DNA of 64,000 bases, taken from positions 62,001 through 126,000 of the forward strand of contig VGVV01000003.1 of NCBI GenBank assembly GCA_016873895.1, given 5' to 3'. The position numbers and the translations under genes were made by a program. Shown in pieces: positions 34,095 through 42,725 of this stretch. Each line of letters opens with the position of its first letter. The first letter of the stretch is position 1. This DNA is from Ignavibacteria bacterium (GTDB lineage: Bacteria; Bacteroidota; Ignavibacteria; Kapaibacteriales; Kapaibacteriaceae). The notes beneath the pieces were generated by a model. The model was not told the origin of the DNA and searched no databases. It worked only from the letters and a program-made list of their open reading frames with translations.

Positions 34095-34274
34095 TCAGCG
34101 AACTTCGCGATGGACGGTATGGCGCTTCAAAAACGGATTATACTTCTTGATTTCAAGACGCTCCGTTGTGTTTTGCTTATTCTTCATTGTTGTGTAACGC
34201 GAAGCTGGCTTTCCTTCCTTCTTCGCTTCAGTGCACTCGAGCGTGATGATTACGCGTGCGCCCTTCTTTGCCAT
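34095..34274 (-). CDS. rpmG: 50S ribosomal protein L33 (zinc-independent form)
   Basis: A 59-residue ribosomal protein: starts [19 protein letters not shown], contains [20 protein letters not shown] and ends RHTVHREVR, all L33 hallmarks. Only one Cys is present, so it lacks the two CxxC pairs of zinc-binding L33. AAGGAG lies 6 nt before ATG 34274, and a full promoter (TTTG, 19 bp, TATATTTG) lies upstream. In several bacteria the Cys-free L33 replaces the zinc form when zinc is scarce (Zur control). Here a palindrome covers the -7 element. No second L33 is visible in the window, so the role of zinc is only a hypothesis. Confidence 0.96.
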   Translation of the reverse strand: MAKKGARVIITLECTEAKKEGKPASRYTTMKNKQNTTERLEIKKYNPFLKRHTVHREVR

Positions 34275-34291
34275 TGTTAGCTCCTTCGATT

Positions 34292-34315
34292 ATAGCCCAC
34301 AAATATACGGGCTAT
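34292..34315. promoter_or_regulatory. Perfect palindrome over the rpmG -7 element
   Basis: ATAGCCC (34292-34298) and GGGCTAT (34309-34315) are exact inverted 7-bp arms with a 10-bp centre containing the -7 element TATATTTG. The position is ideal for a repressor that blocks the polymerase. The regulator is unknown; Zur or a ribosomal feedback factor are guesses. Confidence 0.55.
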
Positions 34316-34330
34316 GCCTCTATTTCCAAA
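34300..34330 (-). promoter_or_regulatory. rpmG promoter (Bacteroidetes type)
   Basis: On the minus strand TTTG (34330-34327), 19 bp, TATATTTG (34307-34300): exact matches to both consensus parts. The leader to ATG 34274 is about 20 nt and holds the AAGGAG site. Confidence 0.8.
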
Positions 34331-34333
34331 TGT

Positions 34334-36844
34334 TTAGCGCTTTTTAGCGCGAGATTTCGTGCTTGACTTGACTGCTTTTGATGTTTTGCTTGCCGATGTC
34401 GAGGCAGCCGGCGCGCGCAATGCTACTTTGACAGCTTCTGAGACGTGCCCAACGTATACGATTGTTAGACCTTCAGTAACTGCCGATTGAAGCTCTAGAA
34501 CATCGCGTTTGTTGTCTTTGGGTACAAGTACAGTCGTCATTCCCGCCCGTTTAGCCGCCAGGAGTTTCTCATTTAGTCCACCGATGGCAAGAACATTGCC
34601 GCGCAAGGTTACTTCGCCCGTCATGGCAACATCTCCACGCAGGGGGCGGCCTGATGCAGCCGAAAGAATGGCAAGTGAGATCGTAATTCCGGCTGATGGA
34701 CCATCCTTGGGTATTGCGCCCTCGGGAACGTGGATGTGAATCTGCCGCTCCTTGGCAAAATTCTGATCTAGTCCAAATGCCGCATATGAGCTGCGCAGAA
34801 ACGACAGTGCCGCCATCCCAGACTCTTTCATCACATCACCGAGCTTGCCCGTTAGTGTTAGCCGCTCAGGTCCTGGCATAAAAGTTACTTCAACTGGGAG
34901 GGTATCGCCCCCTAATGATGTCCAAGCAAGACCAACGGCCACGCCAACTTTGTCGGAGAGGTCCTCATCCTTGACCTTATACTTTGGAGCACGTAACAGA
35001 CGTTCAATCGTTTTTTCATCGATTGTCCAAGTCTTACGCTTTGCAAGAGACCTGTATGCGGCCGTCTTTTTCACATCAAGTATTGGCTTAGCACCTGCCT
35101 TCTTGCCAACATCATCAACGACTTCCATCGCAACCTTCCGAAGAATGCTGGCGATCTCACGCTCTAGGTTGCGCACACCAGCTTCTCGTGTGTATTCGCG
35201 CACAAGCTTGAGCAGAGACGTGTCGGGTATCTTGATGTTGAAGTCCGATAATCCGTGCTTCTCTTGTAGCTTGGGAATGATATACTTCTTTGCTATCTGA
35301 ACCTTATCAGGCTCGAGGTAACTCGATAGTTCAATTACTTCCAGCCGGTCGAGCAATGGCCCTGGAATGTTGTACTTAACGTTGGCTGTTGCAATAAACA
35401 GAACGTTTGAGAGGTCGTAATCAACCTCGAGATAATGATCATTAAACGTGCTATTCTGCTCAGGATCGAGCACTTCGAGCAACGCAGCACTTGGGTCTCC
35501 GCGGAAATCCATCGACATCTTGTCAATCTCATCTAGCAGGATGACGGGATTGGTACTTCCAGCTCGCTTCATGGCTTGGATGATTTTTCCCGGCATGGCA
35601 CCGATGTATGTGCGGCGATGCCCCCGTATCTCTGCCTCGTCGCGAACTCCACCAAGTGATAGTCGAACGAAATTGCGTCCAAGAGCGCGAGCTATTGATT
35701 TTGCGAGAGACGTTTTACCTACGCCCGGAGGACCAGTTAAACATAGAATCTGGCCCCTCATCGATCCAACAAGATTGAGTACCGAGATGTACTCCATAAT
35801 ACGTTGCTTAGGCTTTTCGAGGTCGTAATGATCATCGTCCAGTATCTTCTTGACGTGACTGATTTGCATGTTGTCGTCTGTCCGCGCATTCCAAGGAACA
35901 CTTGCAATCCACTCAAGCCAGGTTCTGTTAACCCCGAACTCGGGAGACATCGATGGAGTGCGTTTGAGCCTATCGAACTCTTCGGTAACCTTGGCTAGAA
36001 TCGACTCCGGTAATAATGCCTTGTCAAGTTGCTCTTTGAGCGAGGACAATTCGGGTCCACCGTCATCTTCCTCTCCAAGTTCGCTCTGTAGTGCGCGAAT
36101 CTGCTCTTGAATAAAGTACTTGCGCTGAGACTTCTGTATCTGATCGTGTACCTTGGTGTCGATCTCAACTTCCAACTTCAGTAATTCAAGCTCGCTTGAA
36201 AGCAATTGAACAAGCTCATAGTATTGATCTTTGAGAGTCTCTGCATCGAGAATACGCTGCTTTGACTCCGCTTTCTGAGCAATGTTGGCTGCAGCATAGT
36301 ACAGTTTTCGATGGGGATCCTCTAAGTTCTGAAACGCCCCTACAACCTCAGGAGGCAGATTCCTGTTGTCCTTGACATACTCCTCGAACAACTCTGCAGC
36401 ATGACGAATCAGAGCCATGAGGCTACGGTCGCGTTCGTCGTACGTATGTGATACGGGATGAATTTTGGCCTCGAGAAAGGGCTGCGTCTGAACATGCCCA
36501 GTAATGCGCGCCGGCACAGCCCCCTCTACCAAAACCTTGAGAAGGTTGTTTGGAAGCCGCATAACCTGTAGGATCTTCGCTACTGTGCCTACTTCGTGGA
36601 TGTCGTCGAAGCCCGCATCATCTGTTGTAGCCTGCTTTTGCGACACAACGAGAATGTACTTCTCTCTCTCGAGCGCTTCAGCTACAGATTTAAGCGAAGA
36701 GGCACGTCCAATAAGGACGGGAAAAATCATATGTGGGTAGATCACGATATCCCGCAAGGGGAGAACGGGTATGCTCTCTGGGGTTACTGGCGTACGTTTA
36801 TCTGCTTGTTCTATCGAGTCGAGAACTTCGGAATGGTCACTCAT
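34334..36844 (-). CDS. lon: ATP-dependent protease Lon
   Basis: 836-residue AAA+ serine protease degrading misfolded and regulatory proteins in the cytoplasm. N-terminal LON substrate domain ([21 protein letters not shown]), ATPase with Walker [16 protein letters not shown] and Walker [11 protein letters not shown], sensor region [20 protein letters not shown], then the peptidase domain with catalytic Ser in [10 protein letters not shown] and Lys in [11 protein letters not shown]. The extreme C-terminus adds a basic Ala/Ser/Lys-rich tail of ~35 residues ([15 protein letters not shown] end). It starts at ATG 36844, divergent from infC; its own promoter is unclear (TAATTTTC, one mismatch, on the minus strand at about 36878). 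Confidence 0.97.
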   Translation of the reverse strand: MSDHSEVLDSIEQADKRTPVTPESIPVLPLRDIVIYPHMIFPVLIGRASSLKSVAEALEREKYILVVSQKQATTDDAGFDDIHEVGTVAKILQVMRLPNNLLKVLVEGAVPARITGHVQTQPFLEAKIHPVSHTYDERDRSLMALIRHAAELFEEYVKDNRNLPPEVVGAFQNLEDPHRKLYYAAANIAQKAESKQRILDAETLKDQYYELVQLLSSELELLKLEVEIDTKVHDQIQKSQRKYFIQEQIRALQSELGEEDDGGPELSSLKEQLDKALLPESILAKVTEEFDRLKRTPSMSPEFGVNRTWLEWIASVPWNARTDDNMQISHVKKILDDDHYDLEKPKQRIMEYISVLNLVGSMRGQILCLTGPPGVGKTSLAKSIARALGRNFVRLSLGGVRDEAEIRGHRRTYIGAMPGKIIQAMKRAGSTNPVILLDEIDKMSMDFRGDPSAALLEVLDPEQNSTFNDHYLEVDYDLSNVLFIATANVKYNIPGPLLDRLEVIELSSYLEPDKVQIAKKYIIPKLQEKHGLSDFNIKIPDTSLLKLVREYTREAGVRNLEREIASILRKVAMEVVDDVGKKAGAKPILDVKKTAAYRSLAKRKTWTIDEKTIERLLRAPKYKVKDEDLSDKVGVAVGLAWTSLGGDTLPVEVTFMPGPERLTLTGKLGDVMKESGMAALSFLRSSYAAFGLDQNFAKERQIHIHVPEGAIPKDGPSAGITISLAILSAASGRPLRGDVAMTGEVTLRGNVLAIGGLNEKLLAAKRAGMTTVLVPKDNKRDVLELQSAVTEGLTIVYVGHVSEAVKVALRAPAASTSASKTSKAVKSSTKSRAKKR

Positions 36845-36909
36845 GGAGGCTGTTGACGATTAAACGTCCAGAAAATTACAACACAAACACGTTGTAATTA
36901 CGATGGGGG

Positions 36910-36942
36910 TTTGCACGTAAGCGTAAGAATCCCCTATATTTG
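36910..36942 (+). promoter_or_regulatory. Promoter of infC-rpmI-rplT
   Basis: TTTG (36910-36913), 21 bp, TATATTTG (36935-36942): exact Bacteroidetes consensus. The start of transcription near 36948 leaves a leader of about 40 nt before the TTG start of infC. Confidence 0.8.
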
Positions 36943-36986
36943 CGCTCTTTGCTTACAACTATGTTCACACTACATCGAAGGTCTTT

Positions 36987-37625
36987 TTGAGGCGTCCGTA
37001 CATCCCGCCGCAAGGTCCACGTCAAGAGACTCAGCGCAAACACAAAATCAATGATGAGATCGGAGCCCCAGAGGTTCGCGTTCTCGATTCAACGGGTACA
37101 CCGTTGGGCATACTTCCTCGTCGCGAAGCGCTTCGTATTGCTACACAGAGGGAGCTTGATCTTGTAGAAATTGCTCCGCAAGCAAACCCGCCTGTATGCA
37201 AGATTATTGACTACGGGAAGTTTGTCTACGAGCAGCAGAAGCGAGAAAAGCTTCAAAAAAAGTCTCAAACACAGACCACGCTTAAGGAAGTACGTTTCAA
37301 GGCAGGGACAGATACGCACGACTTTGACTTCAAAACGCGGCATGCAAGAGAGTTTCTCGAGGATGGCCACAAGGTTAAAGCAACGGTAATGTTCAAGGGG
37401 CGAGAGGTACTTCACAAGGAACTTGGTGAAGTTTTGCTTCAGCGCTTCATCGATGCACTTGCAGACGTATCGAAAGTTGACCAGCCGATGCGTATGGAAG
37501 GGAGATTCCTTGGTGTGATGTTGGCTCCAGAGTCGAAAAAAGTTCCGAAGAAGAAGGACGAACCTAAGACTGAGGGAAAGGGCGAAGTGATAAAGCAAGC
37601 GGAAGAAACTGAATCAGCAGAGTAA
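36987..37625 (+). CDS. infC: Translation initiation factor IF-3
   Basis: IF-3 keeps 30S subunits free and checks start codons. N-domain: [21 protein letters not shown] and [32 protein letters not shown] (a family hallmark). C-domain: [40 protein letters not shown] charged tail of ~30 residues ([17 protein letters not shown]) extends the usual length to 212 aa. The start is TTG 36987; infC typically uses rare start codons because IF-3 represses its own translation, so TTG fits autoregulation. Its stop overlaps the AAGGAG site of rpmI. Confidence 0.96.
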   Translation: MRRPYIPPQGPRQETQRKHKINDEIGAPEVRVLDSTGTPLGILPRREALRIATQRELDLVEIAPQANPPVCKIIDYGKFVYEQQKREKLQKKSQTQTTLKEVRFKAGTDTHDFDFKTRHAREFLEDGHKVKATVMFKGREVLHKELGEVLLQRFIDALADVSKVDQPMRMEGRFLGVMLAPESKKVPKKKDEPKTEGKGEVIKQAEETESAE

Positions 37626-37635
37626 GGAGTACAAC

Positions 37636-37833
37636 ATGCCAAAGATGAAGACAAGCAGTGGTGCTAAGAAGCGGTTCAAGGTAACCGGCAGTGGTGCCAT
37701 CAAGCGCCAGAAGGCCAATCGCAGTCATATTTTGACGTGCAAGAGCCGCAAGCGCAAGCGCAACTTGCGTCAGGACACGTTGGTTGATCCAACCAACATG
37801 CCGAACGTTCTCCATTGCCTAGCAATGAGATAA
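37636..37833 (+). CDS. rpmI: 50S ribosomal protein L35
   Basis: 65 residues; [24 protein letters not shown] and [14 protein letters not shown] are diagnostic of L35. AAGGAG (37624-37629) is 6 nt before ATG and overlaps the infC stop, coupling the two genes. The canonical order infC-rpmI-rplT is retained. Confidence 0.98.
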   Translation: MPKMKTSSGAKKRFKVTGSGAIKRQKANRSHILTCKSRKRKRNLRQDTLVDPTNMPNVLHCLAMR

Positions 37834-37843
37834 TTTTTCCATC

Positions 37844-37875
37844 GTCGAGCAGGGACACGCCGTTCTCCTGCTGAC
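37844..37875 (+). ncRNA. Leader hairpin before rplT, possible L20 control element
   Basis: In the 62-nt space between rpmI and rplT, GTC-G-AGCAGG (37844-37853) pairs with CCTGCT-GAC (37867-37875) with one bulged G and a 13-nt loop. L20 is known to bind hairpins in its own mRNA in several bacteria. This one lies just before the rplT AAGGAG site and is not followed by a T-tract, so it is not a terminator. The regulatory role is inferred. Confidence 0.45.
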
Positions 37876-37895
37876 ACAACACAAGGAGCATTGAC

Positions 37896-38237
37896 ATGCC
37901 ACGCAGCGTCAATAAAGCAGCGGCACACCAGAGAAAGCGTAAGTATTATAAGCTTGCCAAAGGATACTGGGGTGCACGCTCAAAGGTTTGGACAATCGTT
38001 AAGCACCACGTAGAGAAAGGTCTCCAGTACGCTTATCGCGACCGTCGTAACAAGAAGCGCACGTTCCGTTCACTTTGGATTGTACGTATCAACGCAGCTG
38101 CCCGCCTAAACGGGACTACTTACTCACGAATGATGCACGGTATGAAGCAAAAGAATATCGCAATCAATCGTAAGGTTCTGGCCAACATTGCTATGAATCA
38201 TCCGGATGTCTTTACTGCGATTGTGAAGTCGCTCTAG
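37896..38237 (+). CDS. rplT: 50S ribosomal protein L20
   Basis: 113 residues, full length. [25 protein letters not shown] is the basic N-terminal extension that binds 23S rRNA, with [13 protein letters not shown] and [15 protein letters not shown] ([10 protein letters not shown]) in the globular part. AAGGAG lies 7 nt before ATG 37896. Last gene of the infC-rpmI-rplT transcript; an 11-bp hairpin follows at 38263. Confidence 0.97.
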   Translation: MPRSVNKAAAHQRKRKYYKLAKGYWGARSKVWTIVKHHVEKGLQYAYRDRRNKKRTFRSLWIVRINAAARLNGTTYSRMMHGMKQKNIAINRKVLANIAMNHPDVFTAIVKSL

Positions 38238-38262
38238 GATGCATACTAAAACGTAAGCATAG

Positions 38263-38294
38263 ACGGCGACAGCAACATTAGATGCTGTCGCCGT
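38263..38294 (+). terminator. Strong hairpin after rplT
   Basis: Perfect 11-bp arms ACGGCGACAGC (38263-38273) and GCTGTCGCCGT (38284-38294) with a 10-nt loop. There is no T-run after it, so it may be a factor-assisted terminator or an mRNA 3' stabiliser rather than a classic intrinsic terminator. It sits just upstream of the pheS promoter. Confidence 0.6.
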
Positions 38295-38307
38295 TGTCGT
38301 ATATGCA

Positions 38308-38315
38308 TAGATTTG
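38308..38315 (+). promoter_or_regulatory. pheS -7 element, leaderless type
   Basis: TAGATTTG, an exact -7 match, ends 4 nt before the pheS ATG (38320). The sequence ATTTGCACCATG is repeated exactly at mtaB (63624-63635). Confidence 0.55.
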
Positions 38316-38319
38316 CACC

Positions 38320-39351
38320 ATGGATTTACGTCTACAGATCGAGAACTTACAAGCACAGATTACGTCAGACATCGCGACCTTGGATTCGTCCGAACGGATC
38401 GAAGAATTCCGTCTGCGCCATCTTGTCAAAAAGGGAACGCTGCAGTCCCTCGTAGAGCAATTGCGACTTGTACCCAAGGAGCAGAAACCAGCAGTAGGGA
38501 AGCTGCTCAACGAATTGCGTTCGCTTGCTCAAGGGGCATTTGATTCGGCCACGGAACGTCATACCCCCAAACATGTGGTAAGCAGCATCGATGTCACTCT
38601 TCCAGGACGAAATTCATACGTAGGCTCGATTCACCCTATTACACAGACCGTAGACAGGCTCATCAGCATCTTTACATCTATGCGTTTTGAGGTAGCAGAA
38701 GGACCCGATGTAGAGGACGACGCACACAATTTCGAGCGATTGAATTTTGATGCCGACCATCCGGCTCGTGACATGCAAGACACGTTTTTTGTTGAGCATA
38801 CTGACCGGAGCAATATTCTATTGCGGACGCACACATCGAGTGTTCAGGTGCGTGTTATGGAATCTATGCAGCCGCCGATACGCTGTATCATGCCTGGCAG
38901 AGTGTATCGCAACGAGGCAGTTAGTGCTCGATCTCTTGCTGAATTTCATCAAATCGAGGGACTGTACATCGACAAAGGCGTAAGCATGGCTGACCTCAAG
39001 GGTACAATCATGGAGTTCGCACGCAGGTTCTATGATGAGGATGCTGAGTTTCGATTCCGAACGTCGTTTTTTCCATTTACCGAGCCCAGTTGTGAAATCG
39101 ATATGTCGTGCTTTCTGTGCAAAGGCGATGGTTGTCGCATTTGTAAGAACTCTGGCTGGCTCGAAATCTGTGGTGCTGGTATTGTCCATCCTAACGTGCT
39201 TCGAGCCAGTGGTATAGACCCCGAAGTATACAGTGGATTTGCATTCGGCTTTGGTGTTGAACGCGTGGTGTTAATGCTGACAGGAATCGACGACATACGC
39301 CACCTATACGATAACGATTTTCGTGCACTGTCGCAGTTTCCTGCGCAATGA
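38320..39351 (+). CDS. pheS: Phenylalanyl-tRNA synthetase alpha subunit
   Basis: 343-residue catalytic subunit of the (alpha-beta)2 PheRS. Coiled-coil N-terminal arm (residues 1-90), then class II core: HPITQTVDRLISIF, FEVAEGPDVEDDAHNFERLNFDADHPARDMQDTFF in the region of motif 1/2 (GPxVE..NF..LN.P.DHPAR), LLRTHTSSVQVR, and motif 3 FAFGFGVERVVLML. The beta-subunit gene pheT does not follow; instead a LolD-like gene overlaps by 4 bp. Split pheS/pheT is known in Bacteroidetes. A -7 element ends 4 nt before ATG. Confidence 0.97.
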   Translation: MDLRLQIENLQAQITSDIATLDSSERIEEFRLRHLVKKGTLQSLVEQLRLVPKEQKPAVGKLLNELRSLAQGAFDSATERHTPKHVVSSIDVTLPGRNSYVGSIHPITQTVDRLISIFTSMRFEVAEGPDVEDDAHNFERLNFDADHPARDMQDTFFVEHTDRSNILLRTHTSSVQVRVMESMQPPIRCIMPGRVYRNEAVSARSLAEFHQIEGLYIDKGVSMADLKGTIMEFARRFYDEDAEFRFRTSFFPFTEPSCEIDMSCFLCKGDGCRICKNSGWLEICGAGIVHPNVLRASGIDPEVYSGFAFGFGVERVVLMLTGIDDIRHLYDNDFRALSQFPAQ

Positions 39352-40028
39352 TCCTAACCGCAAAGAACATCGTTAAATCTTACACGTCTGATGGTGTTGT
39401 TGTAACGCCTGTCTTACGTGGGGCTTCGGTAGTTGTTGACAAGGGCGAGTTTGTTGCTATCGTGGGTCCAAGTGGTGCAGGAAAGAGCACACTTCTTCAT
39501 GTGCTGGCGTCATTGGATACATTTGATTCAGGTGATATCAAACTTCACATCGATGGTAATGATTATGATTATGGAGCAATGACAGAGCCTATGTATGCTC
39601 GGTTGCGACAAGACCATATAGGCTTTGTGTACCAGTTTCATCACCTACTACCAGAGTTTACTGCACGTGAAAATGTGATGATGCCTTCGCTTATTCGTGG
39701 TGACGGAAAAAAAGTTACCTCGGAACGAGCTGCGATGTTACTAGAACGCGTTGGCCTTTATGAACGTGCTGAGCATATGCCATCAGAGCTTTCTGGTGGT
39801 GAGCAGCAGCGCGTTGCAATAGCACGGGCAGTGATGAACGCCCCTGCCATACTTTTTGCCGACGAACCAACAGGGAATCTCGATTCGACTAACGCAGGAC
39901 ATGTACGAAGTCTGCTGCAAGATCTTCAGGCCGAATATTCACTCACTTGCATCGTTGCAACACACAGCAGTGAGTTATGGGAGAGCGCATCCCGTGTAGT
40001 GCGGATTGTTGATGGGGTTTGTGTTTGA
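39348..40028 (+). CDS. ABC transporter ATPase, LolD/MacB/FtsE-like
   Basis: 226-residue ATPase: Walker [20 protein letters not shown]-loop region [19 protein letters not shown] (typical of LolD), signature [14 protein letters not shown], Walker [14 protein letters not shown] and the switch His in VATHSSEL. LolD powers release of lipoproteins from the inner membrane with LolC/LolE. No such permease gene is adjacent; the next gene encodes a small 4-helix protein. It overlaps pheS by 4 bp and the next gene by 1 bp (TGATG). The exact partner is unknown. Confidence 0.9.
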   Translation: MILTAKNIVKSYTSDGVVVTPVLRGASVVVDKGEFVAIVGPSGAGKSTLLHVLASLDTFDSGDIKLHIDGNDYDYGAMTEPMYARLRQDHIGFVYQFHHLLPEFTARENVMMPSLIRGDGKKVTSERAAMLLERVGLYERAEHMPSELSGGEQQRVAIARAVMNAPAILFADEPTGNLDSTNAGHVRSLLQDLQAEYSLTCIVATHSSELWESASRVVRIVDGVCV

Positions 40029-40402
40029 TGTCGAGTCCTAAACGTCGTGCTATCTGGATGGCTCTTTACGGTGTGTTCCTTGTGGCTACTGGATTGTATG
40101 GGTATTCAATAACCGCAAACCATAGCACATCGGCACTCTTCAACGGCGGCATCTTTGGTTTTTTGTTCCTGATCCTGGCCACACTGCATGCCTATGGTCG
40201 AACGTGGACGCATACTGCTGCTTTATCTGCTTCTGTAGTTTTCTGTCTCACCTTTATGTGGCGCGCTGTTCTCCACTGGGCTATGGCCGTCAGAGAAACG
40301 CCTACAACAGAATTCCGACTTGAGGTTGCAATCCTACTCACATGTATGGCATGTGTTAGTGCAGCTATCGCTCTGGTTCTGGCAAAGAGCTTTAAGCGTT
40401 AA
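40028..40402 (+). CDS. Small integral membrane protein, four helices
   Basis: 124 residues with four predicted membrane helices (IWMALYGVFLVATGLYGY, LFNGGIFGFLFLILATLHAY, AALSASVVFCLTFMWRAVL, AILLTCMACVSAAIALVLA). The Gly-rich first helices resemble TMEM14/UPF0136-type proteins, but the match is weak. ATG 40028 shares a base with the LolD-like stop codon (TGATG coupling). It converges on rimO with a 4-bp overlap. The function is unknown; it may work with the ATPase, but it is far smaller than a LolC/LolE permease. Confidence 0.7.
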   Translation: MSSPKRRAIWMALYGVFLVATGLYGYSITANHSTSALFNGGIFGFLFLILATLHAYGRTWTHTAALSASVVFCLTFMWRAVLHWAMAVRETPTTEFRLEVAILLTCMACVSAAIALVLAKSFKR

Positions 40403-41676
40403 ACTGACGATCCGAACAAGTCGAACTCAATTGCATCATCAACCAAGACATCTACGAAGCTGCCCACAGTTAGCGCTCTCTCGGCGCGCACATATATCTC
40501 GTTGTCAACTTCAGGTGCGTCCGATTCTGTTCTGCCACGGTATTCACCGTTGAGGTCCTCCTCGATGAGAACCCTTTGAACGCTTCCCACTTTGGTTTGA
40601 TTCTTCGTGTACGATATGTCTCGCTGGACGTCCATTATTCGCTGTCTACGAGCTTCTTTTACTTCACTAGAAATAGGGTCTCCGAGAATGTACGCATAGG
40701 TGTCATCCTCCTGTGAGTATGTAAACACACCCAGCCTGTCAAACTTCTGCTGTTCAATAAACTCAGCTAATTCGTCAACATCCGACTCAGTCTCTGATGG
40801 ATAGCCAACAATGAATGTGCTGCGCAGAGCAATATCGGGCACGTCTTGGCGTATTCGATCGATGAGCTCTTCCGTCGTGCGCCGTGTGATGCCACGCCTC
40901 ATATTCTTCAAGACCTCTGATGAGGCATGTTGAAGAGGCATGTCGAGATATGAGCAAACATTCTCATTGTTCCGAATTACAGACAATACATCCAACGGAA
41001 ACTTTGATGGGTAGGCATACATGAGCCTGATCCATTCAGCGCCGCTTTCGTCTGCAAGCCGCTGCACAAGGTTGGAGAGCTTTCGCTCGCCATACGTGTC
41101 GCGTCCGTAGTAAGTAAGATCTTGGGCAACTAGTACAAGTTCGCGAACTCCCTGGCTCACCAATTGTTGCGCAGCCGTAACCAGTGTCTCTTCCGGGATG
41201 CTCCGATGTTTACCACGCATCAGTGGGATGGCGCAGAACGAGCAAGGGTGATCACATCCCTCGGAAATCTTCAGATAGGCGTAGTGACTGGGTGTAGAGA
41301 TAATCCTTTCTCCAAGAAGCGCATACTTCAGGTCTGGAGAAATGGCTTTGATTATGTGCTCGTATGCTTCGGTGCCGAAGAATTGGTCTACTTCTGGAAT
41401 TTCAGACCGCAGGTCGTCTCCATATCGCTCAGACAAGCATCCAGCAACCACTAGTTTCTGAATTGAGCCCTGACGCTTGAGCTCTGCAGCCTCAAGTATG
41501 GTCTGTACGCTCTCTTCTTTAGCCTGGTCGATAAACCCGCATGTATTGATAACCAATGTATCGGCCTCCTCAATACTCGCGGCCAGTTGCAGTTGATTAG
41601 CAGTGAGATGTCCGGCTAGGGTTTCGCTATCTACCGTGTTCTTACTGCAGCCAAGTGTTACTATGTGAACTTTCAT
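40399..41676 (-). CDS. rimO: Ribosomal protein S12 methylthiotransferase RimO
   Basis: Radical-SAM enzyme that methylthiolates the beta-carbon of an Asp in ribosomal protein S12. N-terminal UPF0004 domain with three cluster Cys (LGCSKNTVDSE, NTCGFIDQAKEES, VAGCLSERYG), radical-SAM CxxxCxxC in EGCDHPCSFCAIPLMRG, and a C-terminal TRAM domain. The residues around LGCSKN and FIDQAKEES distinguish RimO from MiaB. It overlaps coaD by 4 bp and is the last gene of the long minus-strand train. Confidence 0.95.
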   Translation of the reverse strand: MKVHIVTLGCSKNTVDSETLAGHLTANQLQLAASIEEADTLVINTCGFIDQAKEESVQTILEAAELKRQGSIQKLVVAGCLSERYGDDLRSEIPEVDQFFGTEAYEHIIKAISPDLKYALLGERIISTPSHYAYLKISEGCDHPCSFCAIPLMRGKHRSIPEETLVTAAQQLVSQGVRELVLVAQDLTYYGRDTYGERKLSNLVQRLADESGAEWIRLMYAYPSKFPLDVLSVIRNNENVCSYLDMPLQHASSEVLKNMRRGITRRTTEELIDRIRQDVPDIALRSTFIVGYPSETESDVDELAEFIEQQKFDRLGVFTYSQEDDTYAYILGDPISSEVKEARRQRIMDVQRDISYTKNQTKVGSVQRVLIEEDLNGEYRGRTESDAPEVDNEIYVRAERALTVGSFVDVLVDDAIEFDLFGSSV

Positions 41677-42152
41677 TGGAACTTACTTCGGAGAGCCGCC
41701 GCAACAGGACCAGGAACGAAATCAGAAAGATCTTGGTCGTACCGGGCTAGTTCGCGAATAATACTTGAATTCAAGTATGTGTACCTCTCGTGAGGCATGA
41801 GAAAAATGGTTGACACCGTTGGTTGAATCTTACGATTCATGAGAGCTATTTGAAACTCATATTCAAAGTCGCTTACGGCACGGAGTCCCCGGATAATGAC
41901 AGATGCATTATGGTCATTCGCATAATCAACGACAAGCCCAGAGTGTATTGCAACCTCTACTGTGGGTAAATGGGCCAGCGCAGCAGTTGCCATTTCTAAG
42001 CGCTCAGACTGGTCGAATAGGGGAGTCTTGCGGCTATTGATGGCAATGACTACCGTAACTCGATCGAACATCTGCGCAGCACGCTCTATCACGTCTACGT
42101 GCCCATTCGTAATTGGATCAAACGATCCGGGATAAATAGCATGGCGTTCCAT
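41673..42152 (-). CDS. coaD: Phosphopantetheine adenylyltransferase
   Basis: Penultimate step of coenzyme A synthesis: 4'-phosphopantetheine + ATP to dephospho-CoA. 159 residues. Nucleotide-binding loop GSFDPITNGHVDVIERA (TNGH form), IRGLRAVSDFEYE and YTYLNSSIIRELARYDQDLSDFVP are family hallmarks. ATG 42152 lies 9 bp after rsmD; TAAATTCG ends 4 nt upstream, one mismatch from the -7 element, but its TAA is also the rsmD stop, so this may be chance. Confidence 0.97.
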   Translation of the reverse strand: MERHAIYPGSFDPITNGHVDVIERAAQMFDRVTVVIAINSRKTPLFDQSERLEMATAALAHLPTVEVAIHSGLVVDYANDHNASVIIRGLRAVSDFEYEFQIALMNRKIQPTVSTIFLMPHERYTYLNSSIIRELARYDQDLSDFVPGPVAAALRSKFQ

Positions 42153-42161
42153 GAAACGAAT

Positions 42162-42725
42162 TTACGGTATACTGGGCACACGCTGAACTATGTCGAACAC
42201 TGTTTGCCCCATTTCAATTGTTCGAATTCTATCGAGCTCGGATACACCAAGTAGGTGCTCTTGATCACTGTGCTCAAAAACGGCAAGGCCGTTGTCAATG
42301 AGATGATTTCGAGATACAAGCAATGAGGCAATTGTGTTGCAGGTTCTTAGAGCGTAGGGCGGGTCAATAAATATGAGATGAGCCTGCTGCAAGGCTGCGA
42401 GTCTTAGTGCATCAGTTGCATCTGATCGAATAATCGTAACTGACTCTGAAACACCTAGGTCAAGGGCGGTTTGTCGTAGTTGTCTACAAACATCGGCCGA
42501 CGCGTCGATCATGGTAGCTGTTGAAGCTCCGCGAGAGATCGCCTCGAAGGATAACACGCCTGTGCCTGCATAGGCGTCTATCACATGAATTGACGTCAGA
42601 GACATGAGATGTTCAACAACCTGGAACACCGATTCGCGTCCGCGATCTGAAGTTGGGCGGGTTGCATATCCTATCGGAGAAGGGATCCGTCTGTGCTTGA
42701 GCGAACCAGCAATGATTCTCATCAC
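42162..42725 (-). CDS. rsmD: 16S rRNA m2G966 methyltransferase
   Basis: 187-residue SAM-dependent methyltransferase acting on 16S rRNA guanine 966. RIIAGSLKHRRIPSP (N-terminal signature), RPTSDRGRESVFQVV, SAM motif VIDAYAGTGVLSFEAISRGA and catalytic IFIDPPYALR (DPPY). Typical neighbour of coaD. It overlaps the DUF3822-like gene by 4 bp. Confidence 0.95.
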   Translation of the reverse strand: MMRIIAGSLKHRRIPSPIGYATRPTSDRGRESVFQVVEHLMSLTSIHVIDAYAGTGVLSFEAISRGASTATMIDASADVCRQLRQTALDLGVSESVTIIRSDATDALRLAALQQAHLIFIDPPYALRTCNTIASLLVSRNHLIDNGLAVFEHSDQEHLLGVSELDRIRTIEMGQTVFDIVQRVPSIP

